Made by a program: the position numbers and the translations under genes. From Mycolicibacterium fluoranthenivorans (GTDB lineage Bacteria; Actinomycetota; Actinomycetes; Mycobacteriales; Mycobacteriaceae): 64,000 nt of DNA. Of the stretch, positions 54,422 through 63,529 are shown one piece after another. The stretch lies in NCBI RefSeq assembly GCF_011758805.1, contig NZ_JAANOW010000003.1, forward strand, positions 372,001 to 436,000. Direction: 5' to 3'. A model generated the notes under the pieces. It did not search any database. It saw only the letters and a program-made list of their open reading frames with translations, and was not told the DNA's origin. How positions within the stretch are numbered: position 1 is the first letter of the stretch; every line of letters starts with the position of its first letter.

Positions 54422-55189
54422 ATGAGCGAGGAAGCGATCACCTACGAGGTCGTCGACGGGGTGGCCTGGTTGACGATCAATCGCCCCGAGGCACGGAACG
54501 CGCTCAACGGGGCGGTCCGGCAGGGACTGTTCCACAGCGTTCACCGCTTCAACGCCGACGACTCCGCCAAGGTTCTGGTGCTGACCGGGGCAGGCGATAA
54601 GGCGTTCTGCGCCGGAGGGGACCTTAAAGAGATGGCGGAGACGGCGCTCACGGTTCCGCCGCCAGACTTCGCGCCGCAATTCGGGCGCAACATCCAGGTC
54701 GCCAAGCCGACCATCGCCGCGGTGAACGGCGTCGCCTTCGCCGGCGGATTCCTACTGGCCCAGCAGTGCGACCTCGTCATCGCAGCCGAGCACGCCAGGT
54801 TCGCGGTCAGCGAGGTCAAGGTAGGCCGCGGCTCGCCATGGGCTGTCCCGCTGTCGTGGCTGCTGCCGCCGCGGATTGCGCTGCAGATTTTGATGACCGG
54901 CGACCCGATCACTGCCGAGCGCGCCCGCGAGGTAGGCATGGTGAACGAGGTCGTGCCCGCAGCGGAGCTGCGGGTACGAGTTCAGGAGATCGCCCTGCGG
55001 ATCGCTTCCAACGCACCGCTGTCCGTACTCGCGGCAAAAAAGACCGTATACCTCTCCGCAGCGCACCACCTGACGGAGGCCTACGCCCACGCCGACCAGA
55101 TATGGGAGCCGGTGTACCTCAGCGCCGACGCGCTAGAGGGTCCCGCCGCGTTCCGCGAGAAGCGCACACCGGTTTGGAAGGGACGTTAG
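54422..55189 (+). CDS. Enoyl-CoA hydratase/isomerase-family protein
   Basis: A 255-residue crotonase. Oxyanion-hole segments: AFCAGGDLKEMAE (about 62-74) and AAVNGVAFAGGFLLAQQCD. The catalytic Glu position near VSEVKVGRGSPW is replaced or shifted compared with standard hydratases (E in SEVKVG), so the reaction type is uncertain. ATG 54422. It leads the operon with the AtuA-like gene. Confidence 0.87.
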   Translation: MSEEAITYEVVDGVAWLTINRPEARNALNGAVRQGLFHSVHRFNADDSAKVLVLTGAGDKAFCAGGDLKEMAETALTVPPPDFAPQFGRNIQVAKPTIAAVNGVAFAGGFLLAQQCDLVIAAEHARFAVSEVKVGRGSPWAVPLSWLLPPRIALQILMTGDPITAERAREVGMVNEVVPAAELRVRVQEIALRIASNAPLSVLAAKKTVYLSAAHHLTEAYAHADQIWEPVYLSADALEGPAAFREKRTPVWKGR

Positions 55190-55191
55190 AC

Positions 55192-56004
55192 GTGGCCGTG
55201 CCGATGGAGTCCTTGATCACCGACATCGGGGCGGAAACGGCCGAGCTGTGGTCACTGATCGCCGAGCTGCCCGAGGGGCAAGCCGGGTGGGACGCGCCCA
55301 CCCCCGCGGCAGGCTGGGCGGTCCGCGATCAGATCAGCCATCTTGCGTTCTTCGACGACGCCGCGGTGCGCTCAGCCACCGACCCCGAAGGGTTCACGGC
55401 CGAGGTGCTGCCCATGCTCGCCGACGGCCGGATCTCCCCGGACACCATCGCCGAGCGCTACCGGCCGATGCCGACAGCGGAGCTGCTGTCCTGGTTCGAC
55501 GGCGCGCGCCGCGCCCTCGTCGCTGCCTTCGCAGCGATCGACCCCTCGATGCGGGTGCCGTGGTTCGGCCTCCCTATGAGCGCGGCTTCCTCGCTGACCG
55601 CGCGGATCATGGAGACCTGGGCGCACGGTCAGGACATCGCCGACGCGCTGGGAGTGACCCGTGTGCCCTCGGCCCGGTTGCGCCACGTCGCCCACATCGG
55701 CGTGGGAGCGCGGGCGTTCAGCTACATGGCCAACGGCCTGGAGGTGCCCGAGGAACCCGTCCGTGTCGAGCTCACCGCACCGGGGGGCACGCTGTGGACC
55801 TGGGGCCCCGACGGCGTGCCCAACCGGGTCACCGGCACTGCGCACGACTTCTGCCTGCTCGTCACCCAGCGCAGGCATCGCGACGACACCGCACTGCACG
55901 TCACCGGTCCGCTCGCCGACCAGTGGCTCTCCATCGCGCAGGCCTTCGCCGGACCTCCCGGTGGCGGGCGCACCGCAGGACAGTTCGACGGAGGTGTGTC
56001 GTGA
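55192..56004 (+). CDS. TIGR03084-like mycothiol-type metal-binding protein
   Basis: A 270-residue protein. The N-terminal four-helix DinB/maleylpyruvate-isomerase-like bundle holds the metal ligands His in RDQISHLAFFDD and His in METWAHGQDIADAL. Such proteins bind a divalent metal and may use mycothiol. GTG 55192 starts VAVPMESLITD. It lies between the hydratase and the AtuA-like gene, with GTGA overlap to the latter. Confidence 0.82.
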   Translation: MAVPMESLITDIGAETAELWSLIAELPEGQAGWDAPTPAAGWAVRDQISHLAFFDDAAVRSATDPEGFTAEVLPMLADGRISPDTIAERYRPMPTAELLSWFDGARRALVAAFAAIDPSMRVPWFGLPMSAASSLTARIMETWAHGQDIADALGVTRVPSARLRHVAHIGVGARAFSYMANGLEVPEEPVRVELTAPGGTLWTWGPDGVPNRVTGTAHDFCLLVTQRRHRDDTALHVTGPLADQWLSIAQAFAGPPGGGRTAGQFDGGVS

Positions 56005-57737
56005 GGGACCCGGTACGCATCGGAAATTGCTCGGGCTTCTACGGCGACCGGATCGCCGCGGCGCGGGAGATGGTCGAGGGCGGGACGGGCGAGCAGAGCA
56101 TCGACGTGCTGTGCGGGGACTACCTCGCTGAACTGACGATGCTCATCCTGGCGAAGGCCCAGGCGAAGGATCCGGCGGGCGGTTACGCGCGCACGTTCCT
56201 GACCCAGATGGAGCAGGTGTTGGGCACCTGTTCCGACCGCGGTATCAAGATCGTGGCCAACGCCGGTGGGCTCAACCCGGCCGGGCTGGCCGTCAGATTG
56301 CGCGAGCTTGCGGACCGGCTCGGTATCACCGTCCGGATCGCCCACATCGAAGGTGACGACTTGCGCGGGAACCTCTCCGCGATCACCCCTGCGGTCGGTG
56401 AGGTCAAGCCGGTCTCGGCCAACGCCTACCTCGGGGGTTGGGGTATCGCCGAAGCGCTGGGTGCGGGCGCCGACGTCGTCGTCACCGGACGGGTGACAGA
56501 CGCCTCGCTGGTCGTCGGCCCGGCCGCCTGGTGGCACGGGTGGGAGCGCACCGACTGGGACCGGCTCGCCGGTGCCGTCGTGGCCGGCCACGTCATCGAA
56601 TGCGGACCACAGGCCACGGGCGGCAACTACGCCTTCCTCGACGAGATCACCGACCGTCGCTACCCGGGCTTCCCGATCGCGGAGGTGGCGGCCGACGGCT
56701 CGTCGGTGATCACCAAGCACGCCGACACCGGGGGGCTGGTGTCGGTCGGTACGGTCACCGCCCAGCTGCTCTACGAGATCGCCGAGCCGGCCTATCTGGG
56801 GCCCGACGTGGTGACTCACTTCGACACGATCTCGCTGGCCCAGCAGGCCGAGCACCGGGTGGCGATCACGGGTGTCACCGGCAGCCCGCCACCGGAGACG
56901 CTCAAGGTGGCGCTGAACGAGGTCGGGGGCTACCGGAACACCATGACGATGGTGCTCACCGGCTTGGACCTGGAGGCGAAAGCCGCGTTCGCGCAGCAGC
57001 AGCTGTTCGACATCCTCGGCGGCCGGGGATCCTTCGCCGAGGTCGACGTCCGGTTTCTGCGTTTCGACACACCGGATGCCCCCACCAACGACCAGGCGTG
57101 CGCGCACTTGCGGATCACGGTCAAGGACACCGACCCGCGCAAGGTCGGCCGGGCGTTCTCGAGCGCAATCATGGAGATCGCTCTGGCCGGGTATGCCGGC
57201 TTCCACACCACCACGCCACCCACGTCGGAGTCAGTGTTCGGCGTGTATCGCCCAGCGACCGTGCCCCGGTCGAGCGTGACGCAGGTCGTGGTGCTGCCCA
57301 ACGGTGAGCGCCGGAGGATCGCCGATCCGCCGACCGGTAGCGTGCCGGCCGCGAAGGTCCGGGGCAGCGCGGCAGCCGCGCCGCCGACCGAGCCGACATG
57401 CCGCGCGCCGCTGGGCGCGGTTCTGGGCGCGCGGTCCGGCGACAAGGGCGGCAACGCCAATATTGGTCTCTGGGCCCGCGACGACGCCGGCTATGCCTGG
57501 GTGCGCGAGCACTTAACCGTCGAGCGACTGCGCGGGCTGCTCGGCCCGGAGGCTGCGCAGCTGCGCATAGAGCGATTCGAGCTGCCCAACCTGCGTGCGC
57601 TCAACGTTGTGGTGCACGGGCTGCTGGGGGAAGGCGTGGCATCCTCGACCCGGCCGGATGCCCAGGCGAAGGGCTTGTGCGAGTACCTGCGCTCCCGCAT
57701 CGTGGACATACCGCAATCCCTTGTCGGCGCGACCTGA
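56001..57737 (+). CDS. AtuA-like acyl-CoA pathway protein (DUF1446)
   Basis: A 578-residue protein. The front is DUF1446 (VRIGNCSGFYGDR, NAGGLNPAGLA, VVVTGRVTDASLVVGPAAW); the back is the AtuA C-terminal domain (GARSGDKGGNANIGLWARDD). AtuA is needed for acyclic terpene (citronellol/geraniol) breakdown in Pseudomonas, but its reaction is unclear. GTG 56001 overlaps the upstream stop as GTGA. With the hydratase and TIGR03084 partner it may break down a branched-chain acyl-CoA. Confidence 0.88.
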   Translation: MRDPVRIGNCSGFYGDRIAAAREMVEGGTGEQSIDVLCGDYLAELTMLILAKAQAKDPAGGYARTFLTQMEQVLGTCSDRGIKIVANAGGLNPAGLAVRLRELADRLGITVRIAHIEGDDLRGNLSAITPAVGEVKPVSANAYLGGWGIAEALGAGADVVVTGRVTDASLVVGPAAWWHGWERTDWDRLAGAVVAGHVIECGPQATGGNYAFLDEITDRRYPGFPIAEVAADGSSVITKHADTGGLVSVGTVTAQLLYEIAEPAYLGPDVVTHFDTISLAQQAEHRVAITGVTGSPPPETLKVALNEVGGYRNTMTMVLTGLDLEAKAAFAQQQLFDILGGRGSFAEVDVRFLRFDTPDAPTNDQACAHLRITVKDTDPRKVGRAFSSAIMEIALAGYAGFHTTTPPTSESVFGVYRPATVPRSSVTQVVVLPNGERRRIADPPTGSVPAAKVRGSAAAAPPTEPTCRAPLGAVLGARSGDKGGNANIGLWARDDAGYAWVREHLTVERLRGLLGPEAAQLRIERFELPNLRALNVVVHGLLGEGVASSTRPDAQAKGLCEYLRSRIVDIPQSLVGAT

Positions 57738-58150
57738 CAAATCCCGAATTTGGAGTAGCCGGGCCACTCTGTCGACGTATCGCCAATCAAGTCGCCGTCC
57801 TCTGCCTGCTGCTTGACGTAGCCCCTTTGCCAAAGCCGTGTTGCCGAACGATGTGATGACGATCGGATGACGCCAACAGCGTCCGGCAGACGGAGAGATG
57901 GCTTTGTCCAGTTCCTTGCCGAACTGGACATCCAAAGAGGGCGCAGCGATCTGCCCACGCGGTTGCCGATCTTGGCCAATGAGCGGGCACATCCACGAAT
58001 GGGGATCACACGCGCAGGCGCCAGCCACCTGCCACTGGGCGTCTACATTTCAACTCAACCTGGGATTGTGAGCAGGTGTTAACGTTCGTAGTGTAGCTCC
58101 CGGCGCTGCAGTGCTGCGCGAGCCCTGGTTGCGAGCGAAGGAAGGTAGTA
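57738..58150. other. Spacer between atuA-like gene and TetR regulator
   Basis: 413 bp without a supported gene. The last 80 bp before the TetR start should contain its promoter (a GTTAAC-containing element at about 58078-58083). Confidence 0.45.
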
Positions 58151-58813
58151 GTGAACAAGGTGGTCGTTGCCGGACGTACCCGGGTCGGCGGCGAACGTCG
58201 GGAACGGATTCTCGCCTCTGCCACCGAGTTGATTGCCGAGCGGGGCTACCACGCTGTCTCCATGGCCGACATCGGCGTTGCATCAGGGGTTGTCGGGCCG
58301 GCCATCTATCGCCATTTCAACAGTAAGAGCGATCTACTGGCGGCCCTCTTCGAGCGAGTGGTGGACAAACTCCTTAAGCGTGCGACGGCGATCGTCGAGC
58401 AGTCCCGCGACGAGGCGGAGGCGCTGACCCTGCTGGTGTCAGACCAAGTCGCCTTGGTAATGGATCAACGCGAGCTGGCAATGGTGTATTACCGCGAAGT
58501 GCACAATCTGTCGGATCAGCACCAGAGCCGGTTGCGCCGAAAGCAGCGACTCTATCTAGAAGAGTGGGTACACCTCGTCGGAGAATTGCGGCCCGCGGTC
58601 GATGAGATTGAACTTCGGGCGATGGTTCATGGAGCGATCGGAGCCATTCAATCGATCTTGCACTACCGCGGCACTGGCCTGGCTCCCGAACAGACCTCTG
58701 CGCTGCTCGTTGCGATGGGTCACGCCGTGCTCGGCGTCCCCGCGTCGAGTCACCAGGTGCGCGGCGTGAACACTGAACCATCCTGTCCGCGTCCCGGTAC
58801 GCCGCAGCACTAA
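58151..58813 (+). CDS. TetR-family regulator
   Basis: A 220-residue TetR protein. HTH: MADIGVASGVVGPAIYRHFN (about residues 38-57). A ligand domain with LAMVYYREVHNLSDQHQSR and IELRAMVHGAIGAIQ is typical of regulators of acyl-CoA metabolism. GTG 58151 follows GAAGGTAG. Possible regulator of the AtuA-type operon upstream or of lipid genes nearby. Confidence 0.85.
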   Translation: MNKVVVAGRTRVGGERRERILASATELIAERGYHAVSMADIGVASGVVGPAIYRHFNSKSDLLAALFERVVDKLLKRATAIVEQSRDEAEALTLLVSDQVALVMDQRELAMVYYREVHNLSDQHQSRLRRKQRLYLEEWVHLVGELRPAVDEIELRAMVHGAIGAIQSILHYRGTGLAPEQTSALLVAMGHAVLGVPASSHQVRGVNTEPSCPRPGTPQH

Positions 58814-58875
58814 GCAGGTCCAGGGTGTCAGCAACACACGAAGACGACCTCGCTCAGTATGTCTGCACGACGGTC

Positions 58876-59590
58876 TTGAGGGCGACAGCCGCCAGGAAAG
58901 GACTCATCTAATTGCCTGGCTGCATGCCCAGGGCTTCACGATTGATCAAAGCCGACTGGTGGCCCCAACCCCTCTCCTTCTTCCTACAAGCCGCGTACTG
59001 GGTGATGAGGGACGGTACGTCTCTCTGCGCGAGCTGAGCACGGAAACCGGAATCCAGACGAAACAGTCGCCATATTGCGGGCCCTCACGGAAGGCATCGG
59101 GCAGGCCACGGAGATGATGCGTGGCTTCGCGCGCTGAACATGTTGAAAGCTTCAGCCCGACGATTTGGAGAGGCTCGCGAATCGACTCGCGACTGCTGCG
59201 CGCGAGGCTGCCAACCCACCGGTTGAGATTCGTGAAACCCTCGGGGCGCGGTCATGCTGGTCTCATCACGACCGACGCCGCTGGTGACGACGATGCTGGA
59301 CCTGATCGACAGCGCGTCAGCAAATGACCTGCCTTCCTTGAGGATTGGCGTGGCGTCCGGGTCAGCGGTCTCGCGCGCGGGCGACTGGTTCGGCAACCCC
59401 GTGAACCTGGCCAGCCGAGTGAGCGCGGCGGCGCGGCCAGGCGCAGTGTTGGTGGGACTCCACGCGGGTGATCGTCGACGACGCAGGCCTCCGGTGGTCG
59501 TCCGCCGGCGCATATCGTCTGAAGGGCGTCAGCAGCAAGGTCAACCTGTCTCGGGCGCGGCGCGCCCAGGCCGGCCGAGTAAGGCCCCCG
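58876..59590 (+). pseudogene. Eroded class III adenylate cyclase (Rv2212-like)
   Basis: Pieces in different frames spell a mycobacterial cyclase: RQERTHLIAWLHAQGFTIDQ, then LLLPTSRVLGDEGRYVSLRE, GIGQATEMMRGFAR then stop, PDDLERLANRLATAAREAAN, and [12 protein letters not shown] with [20 protein letters not shown] and [16 protein letters not shown]. The part with the metal-binding Asp (FADLVG-type) between [10 protein letters not shown] and the VMLVSS segment is missing, so there is an internal deletion as well as frameshifts. Confidence 0.75.
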
Positions 59591-59721
59591 TTTGAAGCGA
59601 GCTCGCCGGGTATCCGCCTAGTGAACAGTGACCGCCTAATGAACAGTCACCACCGACTTGATAAGCGAACGCCACCTCGCTATCGCGGCCCCTCGTAACC
59701 AATCTAGCGGTCGAATTCGAT

Positions 59722-60867
59722 CTAAAGCGACCGAGCAATGATCTCCTTCATAATCTCGTTTGTCCCACCGTAGATCTTCTGAACGCGAGCATCGGCCCAC
59801 ATCCTGCCGATGGGATACTCGGTCATATAGCCGTAGCCGCCGTGGAGCTGCAAGCAGTCATCAAGGGCGACCATCGCACGCTCAGTAGTCCACCATTTCG
59901 CCATCGCGACGGTGGGGATGTCGAGTTCACCGCGCAGATGGCGGGCGACGCAGTCGTCGATGAAAACGCGGCTGATGTGGGCGTCGGTGGCGACCTCGGC
60001 GAGCTTGAACTTGGTGTTTTGGAAGGCGAAGACGGGCTTGCCGAAGGCATGCCGATCTTTGGTGTATTCCACAGTGAACTCGAGCGCTGTTTCTAGTACT
60101 GTCACTGCACCAAGCGCAAGGATCAATCGCTCTTGGGGAAGTTGCTGCATCAACTGAATGAACCCCTGGCCTTCAGTCGTACCCAGGAGGTTCTCAACCG
60201 GAATGTGCACATCTTCGAAATAGAGCTCGGAGGTGTCCTGTCCGCGCTGACCGACCTTGTCCAACACCCGACCCCGCCGAAAGCCCGGTCGATCGCCTTC
60301 GACCAAAACCAACGAGATTCCGTTCGCTCCGGCAGTCGGGTCGGTCTTGGCGACGACGATGATCAAGTCGGCCTGAGCGCCATTGGTGATGAATGTCTTG
60401 GAACCGTTGACAACGTATTCGTCTCCAACGCGCAGTGCCTTGGTCGTAACAGATTGGAGATCGGAGCCCGTGCCTGGCTCCGTCATCGCAATCGCGCCAA
60501 CCATCTCACCAGTTGCCAGTCGGGGCAGAAAACGTTCCTTCTGCTCGTCGGTGCCATACTCGAGCAGGTAGTGGGCGACGATTCCGCTATGCAGCGCCGC
60601 ACCCCATGCTGAATCACCGATGCGGGCCTGTTCCTCGATCAAGACCGCCTCATGGGCGAATGTTCCACCACCTCCGCCGTACTGTTCGGGGATTGACATG
60701 CACAGCAACCCCAGATCACCCGCCCGGGTCCACAGGTCTCGATCCACGTGGTGCTGCTCGATGAAGCGGGCACTGTGCGGCGCGATCTCCTTCTCACAGA
60801 ACGTGCGCGCCAAATCGCGGAGTGCATCGAGGTCGTCGTCCATCCAGCTAGAGCGATTGGCTGCCAT
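59722..60867 (-). CDS. Acyl-CoA dehydrogenase
   Basis: A 381-residue FAD acyl-CoA dehydrogenase. AMTEPGTGSDLQ and KTFITNGAQADL bind FAD and substrate; YGGTNEIMKEIIARSL is the C-terminal signature; catalytic Glu in the YGGTNEI segment. ATG 60867; the open frame gives a longer product of 395. It is divergent from the TetR gene at 61006, which probably controls it. Confidence 0.92.
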   Translation of the reverse strand: MAANRSSWMDDDLDALRDLARTFCEKEIAPHSARFIEQHHVDRDLWTRAGDLGLLCMSIPEQYGGGGGTFAHEAVLIEEQARIGDSAWGAALHSGIVAHYLLEYGTDEQKERFLPRLATGEMVGAIAMTEPGTGSDLQSVTTKALRVGDEYVVNGSKTFITNGAQADLIIVVAKTDPTAGANGISLVLVEGDRPGFRRGRVLDKVGQRGQDTSELYFEDVHIPVENLLGTTEGQGFIQLMQQLPQERLILALGAVTVLETALEFTVEYTKDRHAFGKPVFAFQNTKFKLAEVATDAHISRVFIDDCVARHLRGELDIPTVAMAKWWTTERAMVALDDCLQLHGGYGYMTEYPIGRMWADARVQKIYGGTNEIMKEIIARSL

Positions 60868-60931
60868 TAGAGAGTCCTCACTGTTATTACTTGCGCACCG
60901 ATCCCGCAATGGGTCTCGCTACACGCTTATG

Positions 60932-60946
60932 GGTACATGGTGTACC
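60932..60946. promoter_or_regulatory. Palindrome 1 in the acyl-CoA dehydrogenase/TetR gap
   Basis: GGTACA, TGG, TGTACC. A perfect inverted repeat between divergent genes. Confidence 0.55.
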
Positions 60947-60958
60947 ACGAAACGGACA

Positions 60959-60979
60959 CTGGGTACAACACGTACCCAG
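60959..60979. promoter_or_regulatory. Palindrome 2 in the same gap
   Basis: CTGGGTAC, AACAC, GTACCCAG, arms of 8 bp. It shares the GGTAC core with palindrome 1, so two sites for the TetR protein are likely. Confidence 0.6.
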
Positions 60980-61005
60980 AACTTTCCAGAGCGCGGGGCG
61001 TTACG

Positions 61006-61722
61006 GTGAGCATCGTGGAGCGAAAGCAATGGGCGGACACCACAGCGGGACGCCGTGCAACCAGTAAGTTGCCAGGCCGCGAACTACGTCGTGAACAGAT
61101 CATCGAAGCAGCGCTCAGCGCAATCGAAGAGAACGGACCCCACGCACTCACCGGCCAGATCGCAGACAAGGCCGGTTTAGTCCGCACGCACTTTTACCGC
61201 CACTTCGCAAGTAAAGAAGAACTCGATCTAGCCGTCGCCCGCCACGTCCACCGCGAACTCACTGCAAAGATTCGCCTAACTCTGGATGTGCAGGGATCAC
61301 CGCTAGACGTGATTCGCGCGCCGGTCACACAGCACGTCATGTGGGCTGACGAACACCCCAACCTCTATCGGTTCTTGGTGAACCGACACTATCGGCGCAG
61401 CACCGAGAAAACCTCGCCCGGCACCAGTGCATTCGCCTCCGAACTCGCCGTCGCGGGTGCCCGTTACTTTCCTCGCTACGGCGAGGACTCAGAGGCGGCA
61501 GACCGCAATGTCGCCGCCATCATGGGCCTGATGGACGCTTCGGTCCTATGGTGGCTGGACCATCGCGACTCCACTCGTGACGAACTCGTCATTCGATTGA
61601 CACGGCAAACCTGGTTGATAATCAATGACAGGCTGCAGGAACTGGGATTCCAGCTTGATCCCCACTTACCTCTCTGCGAACCGAAAACCTCATCAGGTAC
61701 AACTCGAGCCTCCCCACGCTAA
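61006..61722 (+). CDS. TetR-family regulator
   Basis: About 238 residues from GTG 61006 (VSIVERKQWADTT). HTH: IADKAGLVRTHFYRHFASKE. C-terminal WLIINDRLQELGFQLD is of the TetR_C type. A start at ATG 60937 would put two palindromic operators inside the gene, so the later start is preferred. Its stop codon lies inside the IS target duplication (61716-61737), so the insertion left the gene whole. Confidence 0.83.
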   Translation: MSIVERKQWADTTAGRRATSKLPGRELRREQIIEAALSAIEENGPHALTGQIADKAGLVRTHFYRHFASKEELDLAVARHVHRELTAKIRLTLDVQGSPLDVIRAPVTQHVMWADEHPNLYRFLVNRHYRRSTEKTSPGTSAFASELAVAGARYFPRYGEDSEAADRNVAAIMGLMDASVLWWLDHRDSTRDELVIRLTRQTWLIINDRLQELGFQLDPHLPLCEPKTSSGTTRASPR

Positions 61723-61737
61723 ACCCTCCGTCTTAGA
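61716..61737. repeat. Left 22-bp target-site duplication of the IS
   Basis: Begins ACGCTAAACCC and ends GTCTTAGA; identical to 63500-63521. Long duplications are known for the IS1634 family. Confidence 0.9.
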
Positions 61738-63499
61738 CCTGACTTAGGACATGGTCGGTTGAATTCTGTGGTGGCAGTTCTTTGACCTGCGGCTCCTCTG
61801 GGTTTAGTGCCCTGTTTGGGGCACTAAACGGGTAGGTTCTGGCGGTGACGTACGTGCGGAAGGTGCGCACGGCCTCGGGTGCGGTAGCGGTGCAGGTTGT
61901 GCGTAAACATCGAGGTAAGCGGACCATTCTGGCCCACGTCGGGTCTGCGCATACCGATGCCCAGCTCGGGATTCTGCTTGAACGAGCCCGTCAGATCGCT
62001 GCCGAGGATCAAGGTGTTCTCGATATCGAGGTCCCGGCGCGGACTCAATCCGTTGATGGGATCGCCGACTGGCGAACCGGAATCTTACCGTTGTCTCCGG
62101 GCGTCCCCAGGGGTGTCCCGGTTCGGCCGGGACGTACCACCGCGACGCATTCGAGGTTGCTCTACGAGGTGCTCGGCGCGGTGTATGACTGGCTTGGTTT
62201 CGACGCTGTCGACGACGCGGTGTTTCGGGATCTGGTGATCGCCCGAATCGTCGAGCCCACCAGCAAAGCTGGCGCGGCGCGGGTGCTGACTGATCTGGGC
62301 GCAGACACGGTGTCGTACAGGACGATTCAACGTCACCTGGTGAAGGTCAACACCGGAAAGTACCGTGACGCCATCGCCGGGATGTGCTTCACCCATGCCG
62401 CGGACCGGGGTGGGTTGAGTCTGCTGCTCTACGACGTCACGACACTGTATTTCGAGGCCGAGAATGAAGACGACCTGCGCAAGGTCGGCTACTCGAAGGA
62501 ACGCCGCGTTGACCCGCAGATCGTCGTCGGTGTGCTGGTTGATCGCACCGGGTTCCCGTTGGAGATCGGCTGTTTCGAAGGCAACACCGCCGAGACCACC
62601 ACCCTGGTGCCGATCATCACCGCCTTCGCCGACCGTCACGACCTGACCGGTACACCGATGGTGGTGGCCGCGGACGCGGGCATGCTCTCAGCGTCGAACC
62701 TGGCCGCACTCGATGAGGCCGGGTTGGGCTTCATCGTAGGCTCCCGGGCGGTGAAGGCGCCAATCGACCTCGCCAGCCATTTCCATTGGAACGGTGATGT
62801 TTTCGCCGATGGGCAGATCATCGACACCGTCACCCCTCGGCACGCCAAGAGCACTGTCAACGACCTCGCACACCGGGCCGAACCGGTGTGGAATCCCGAC
62901 GATCACGTCGGGGCGTGGCGGGCGATCTGGGCGTATTCGGCCAAACGAGCGCGCCGCGATCAGAAGACGCTCTACGCCCAAGAGGCCCGCGCCCGCGCGG
63001 TCATCGCCGGCGAACGCGTCGCCAAAGCCACCCGCTTCGTCAAGACCCGTGCCGGGGACCGCATCCTCGACGAGGCCAGCCTGGCCCGCGCGCAATCACT
63101 GGTCGGACTCAAGGGCTACGTCACCAACATCCCCACCACGGAGATGGCCGCGAGCGAGGTGATCGGCAAGTACCACGACCTATGGCACGTCGAACGCTCA
63201 TTTCGGATGTCCAAGAGCGACCTTCGCGCCCGCCCGATGTTTCACCGCACCCGCGACGCCATCGAAGCCCACCTGAGCATCGTGTTCACCGCCCTGGCCG
63301 TCTCCCACGCCATCCAGGAACGCACCGGCCTGGCCATCGCCAACGTCATCAAGCAACTACGGCCACTACGGTCGGCGACCATCGTCATCAACGGCGCCAC
63401 CGAGACATTCCCACCCGAGGTCCCAGCGCCGCAACGAAAAATCATGGCCAGCCTCGGCATCCCCGAACCGGGGCACTAAGCGAAATGTCCTAACTCAGG
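61738..63499 (+). mobile_element. IS1634-family insertion sequence (1762 bp)
   Basis: Ends are imperfect inverted repeats, CCTGACTTAGGACAT at 61738-61752 and ATGTCCTAACTCAGG at 63485-63499 (14 of 15 bases match), flanked by 22-bp direct repeats. One complete transposase gene lies inside. The element looks intact and recent. It landed between the TetR gene and a short-chain dehydrogenase gene. Confidence 0.92.
61845..63479 (+). CDS. IS1634-family DDE transposase
   Basis: A 544-residue transposase. DDE motif: Asp in LLYDVTTLYFEAE, Asp in MVVAADAGMLSASNL and Glu in DLWHVERSFRMSKSDL. Its length and the extra C-terminal AHLSIVFTALAVSHAIQ helix are as in IS1634/IS1549 enzymes. GTG 61845 gives MTYVRKVRTASG. 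No frameshift is needed. Confidence 0.93.
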   Translation: MTYVRKVRTASGAVAVQVVRKHRGKRTILAHVGSAHTDAQLGILLERARQIAAEDQGVLDIEVPARTQSVDGIADWRTGILPLSPGVPRGVPVRPGRTTATHSRLLYEVLGAVYDWLGFDAVDDAVFRDLVIARIVEPTSKAGAARVLTDLGADTVSYRTIQRHLVKVNTGKYRDAIAGMCFTHAADRGGLSLLLYDVTTLYFEAENEDDLRKVGYSKERRVDPQIVVGVLVDRTGFPLEIGCFEGNTAETTTLVPIITAFADRHDLTGTPMVVAADAGMLSASNLAALDEAGLGFIVGSRAVKAPIDLASHFHWNGDVFADGQIIDTVTPRHAKSTVNDLAHRAEPVWNPDDHVGAWRAIWAYSAKRARRDQKTLYAQEARARAVIAGERVAKATRFVKTRAGDRILDEASLARAQSLVGLKGYVTNIPTTEMAASEVIGKYHDLWHVERSFRMSKSDLRARPMFHRTRDAIEAHLSIVFTALAVSHAIQERTGLAIANVIKQLRPLRSATIVINGATETFPPEVPAPQRKIMASLGIPEPGH

Positions 63500-63521
63500 A
63501 CGCTAAACCCTCCGTCTTAGA
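63500..63521. repeat. Right 22-bp target-site duplication of the IS
   Basis: Exact copy of 61716-61737. Confidence 0.9.
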
Positions 63522-63529
63522 CACCGCCA

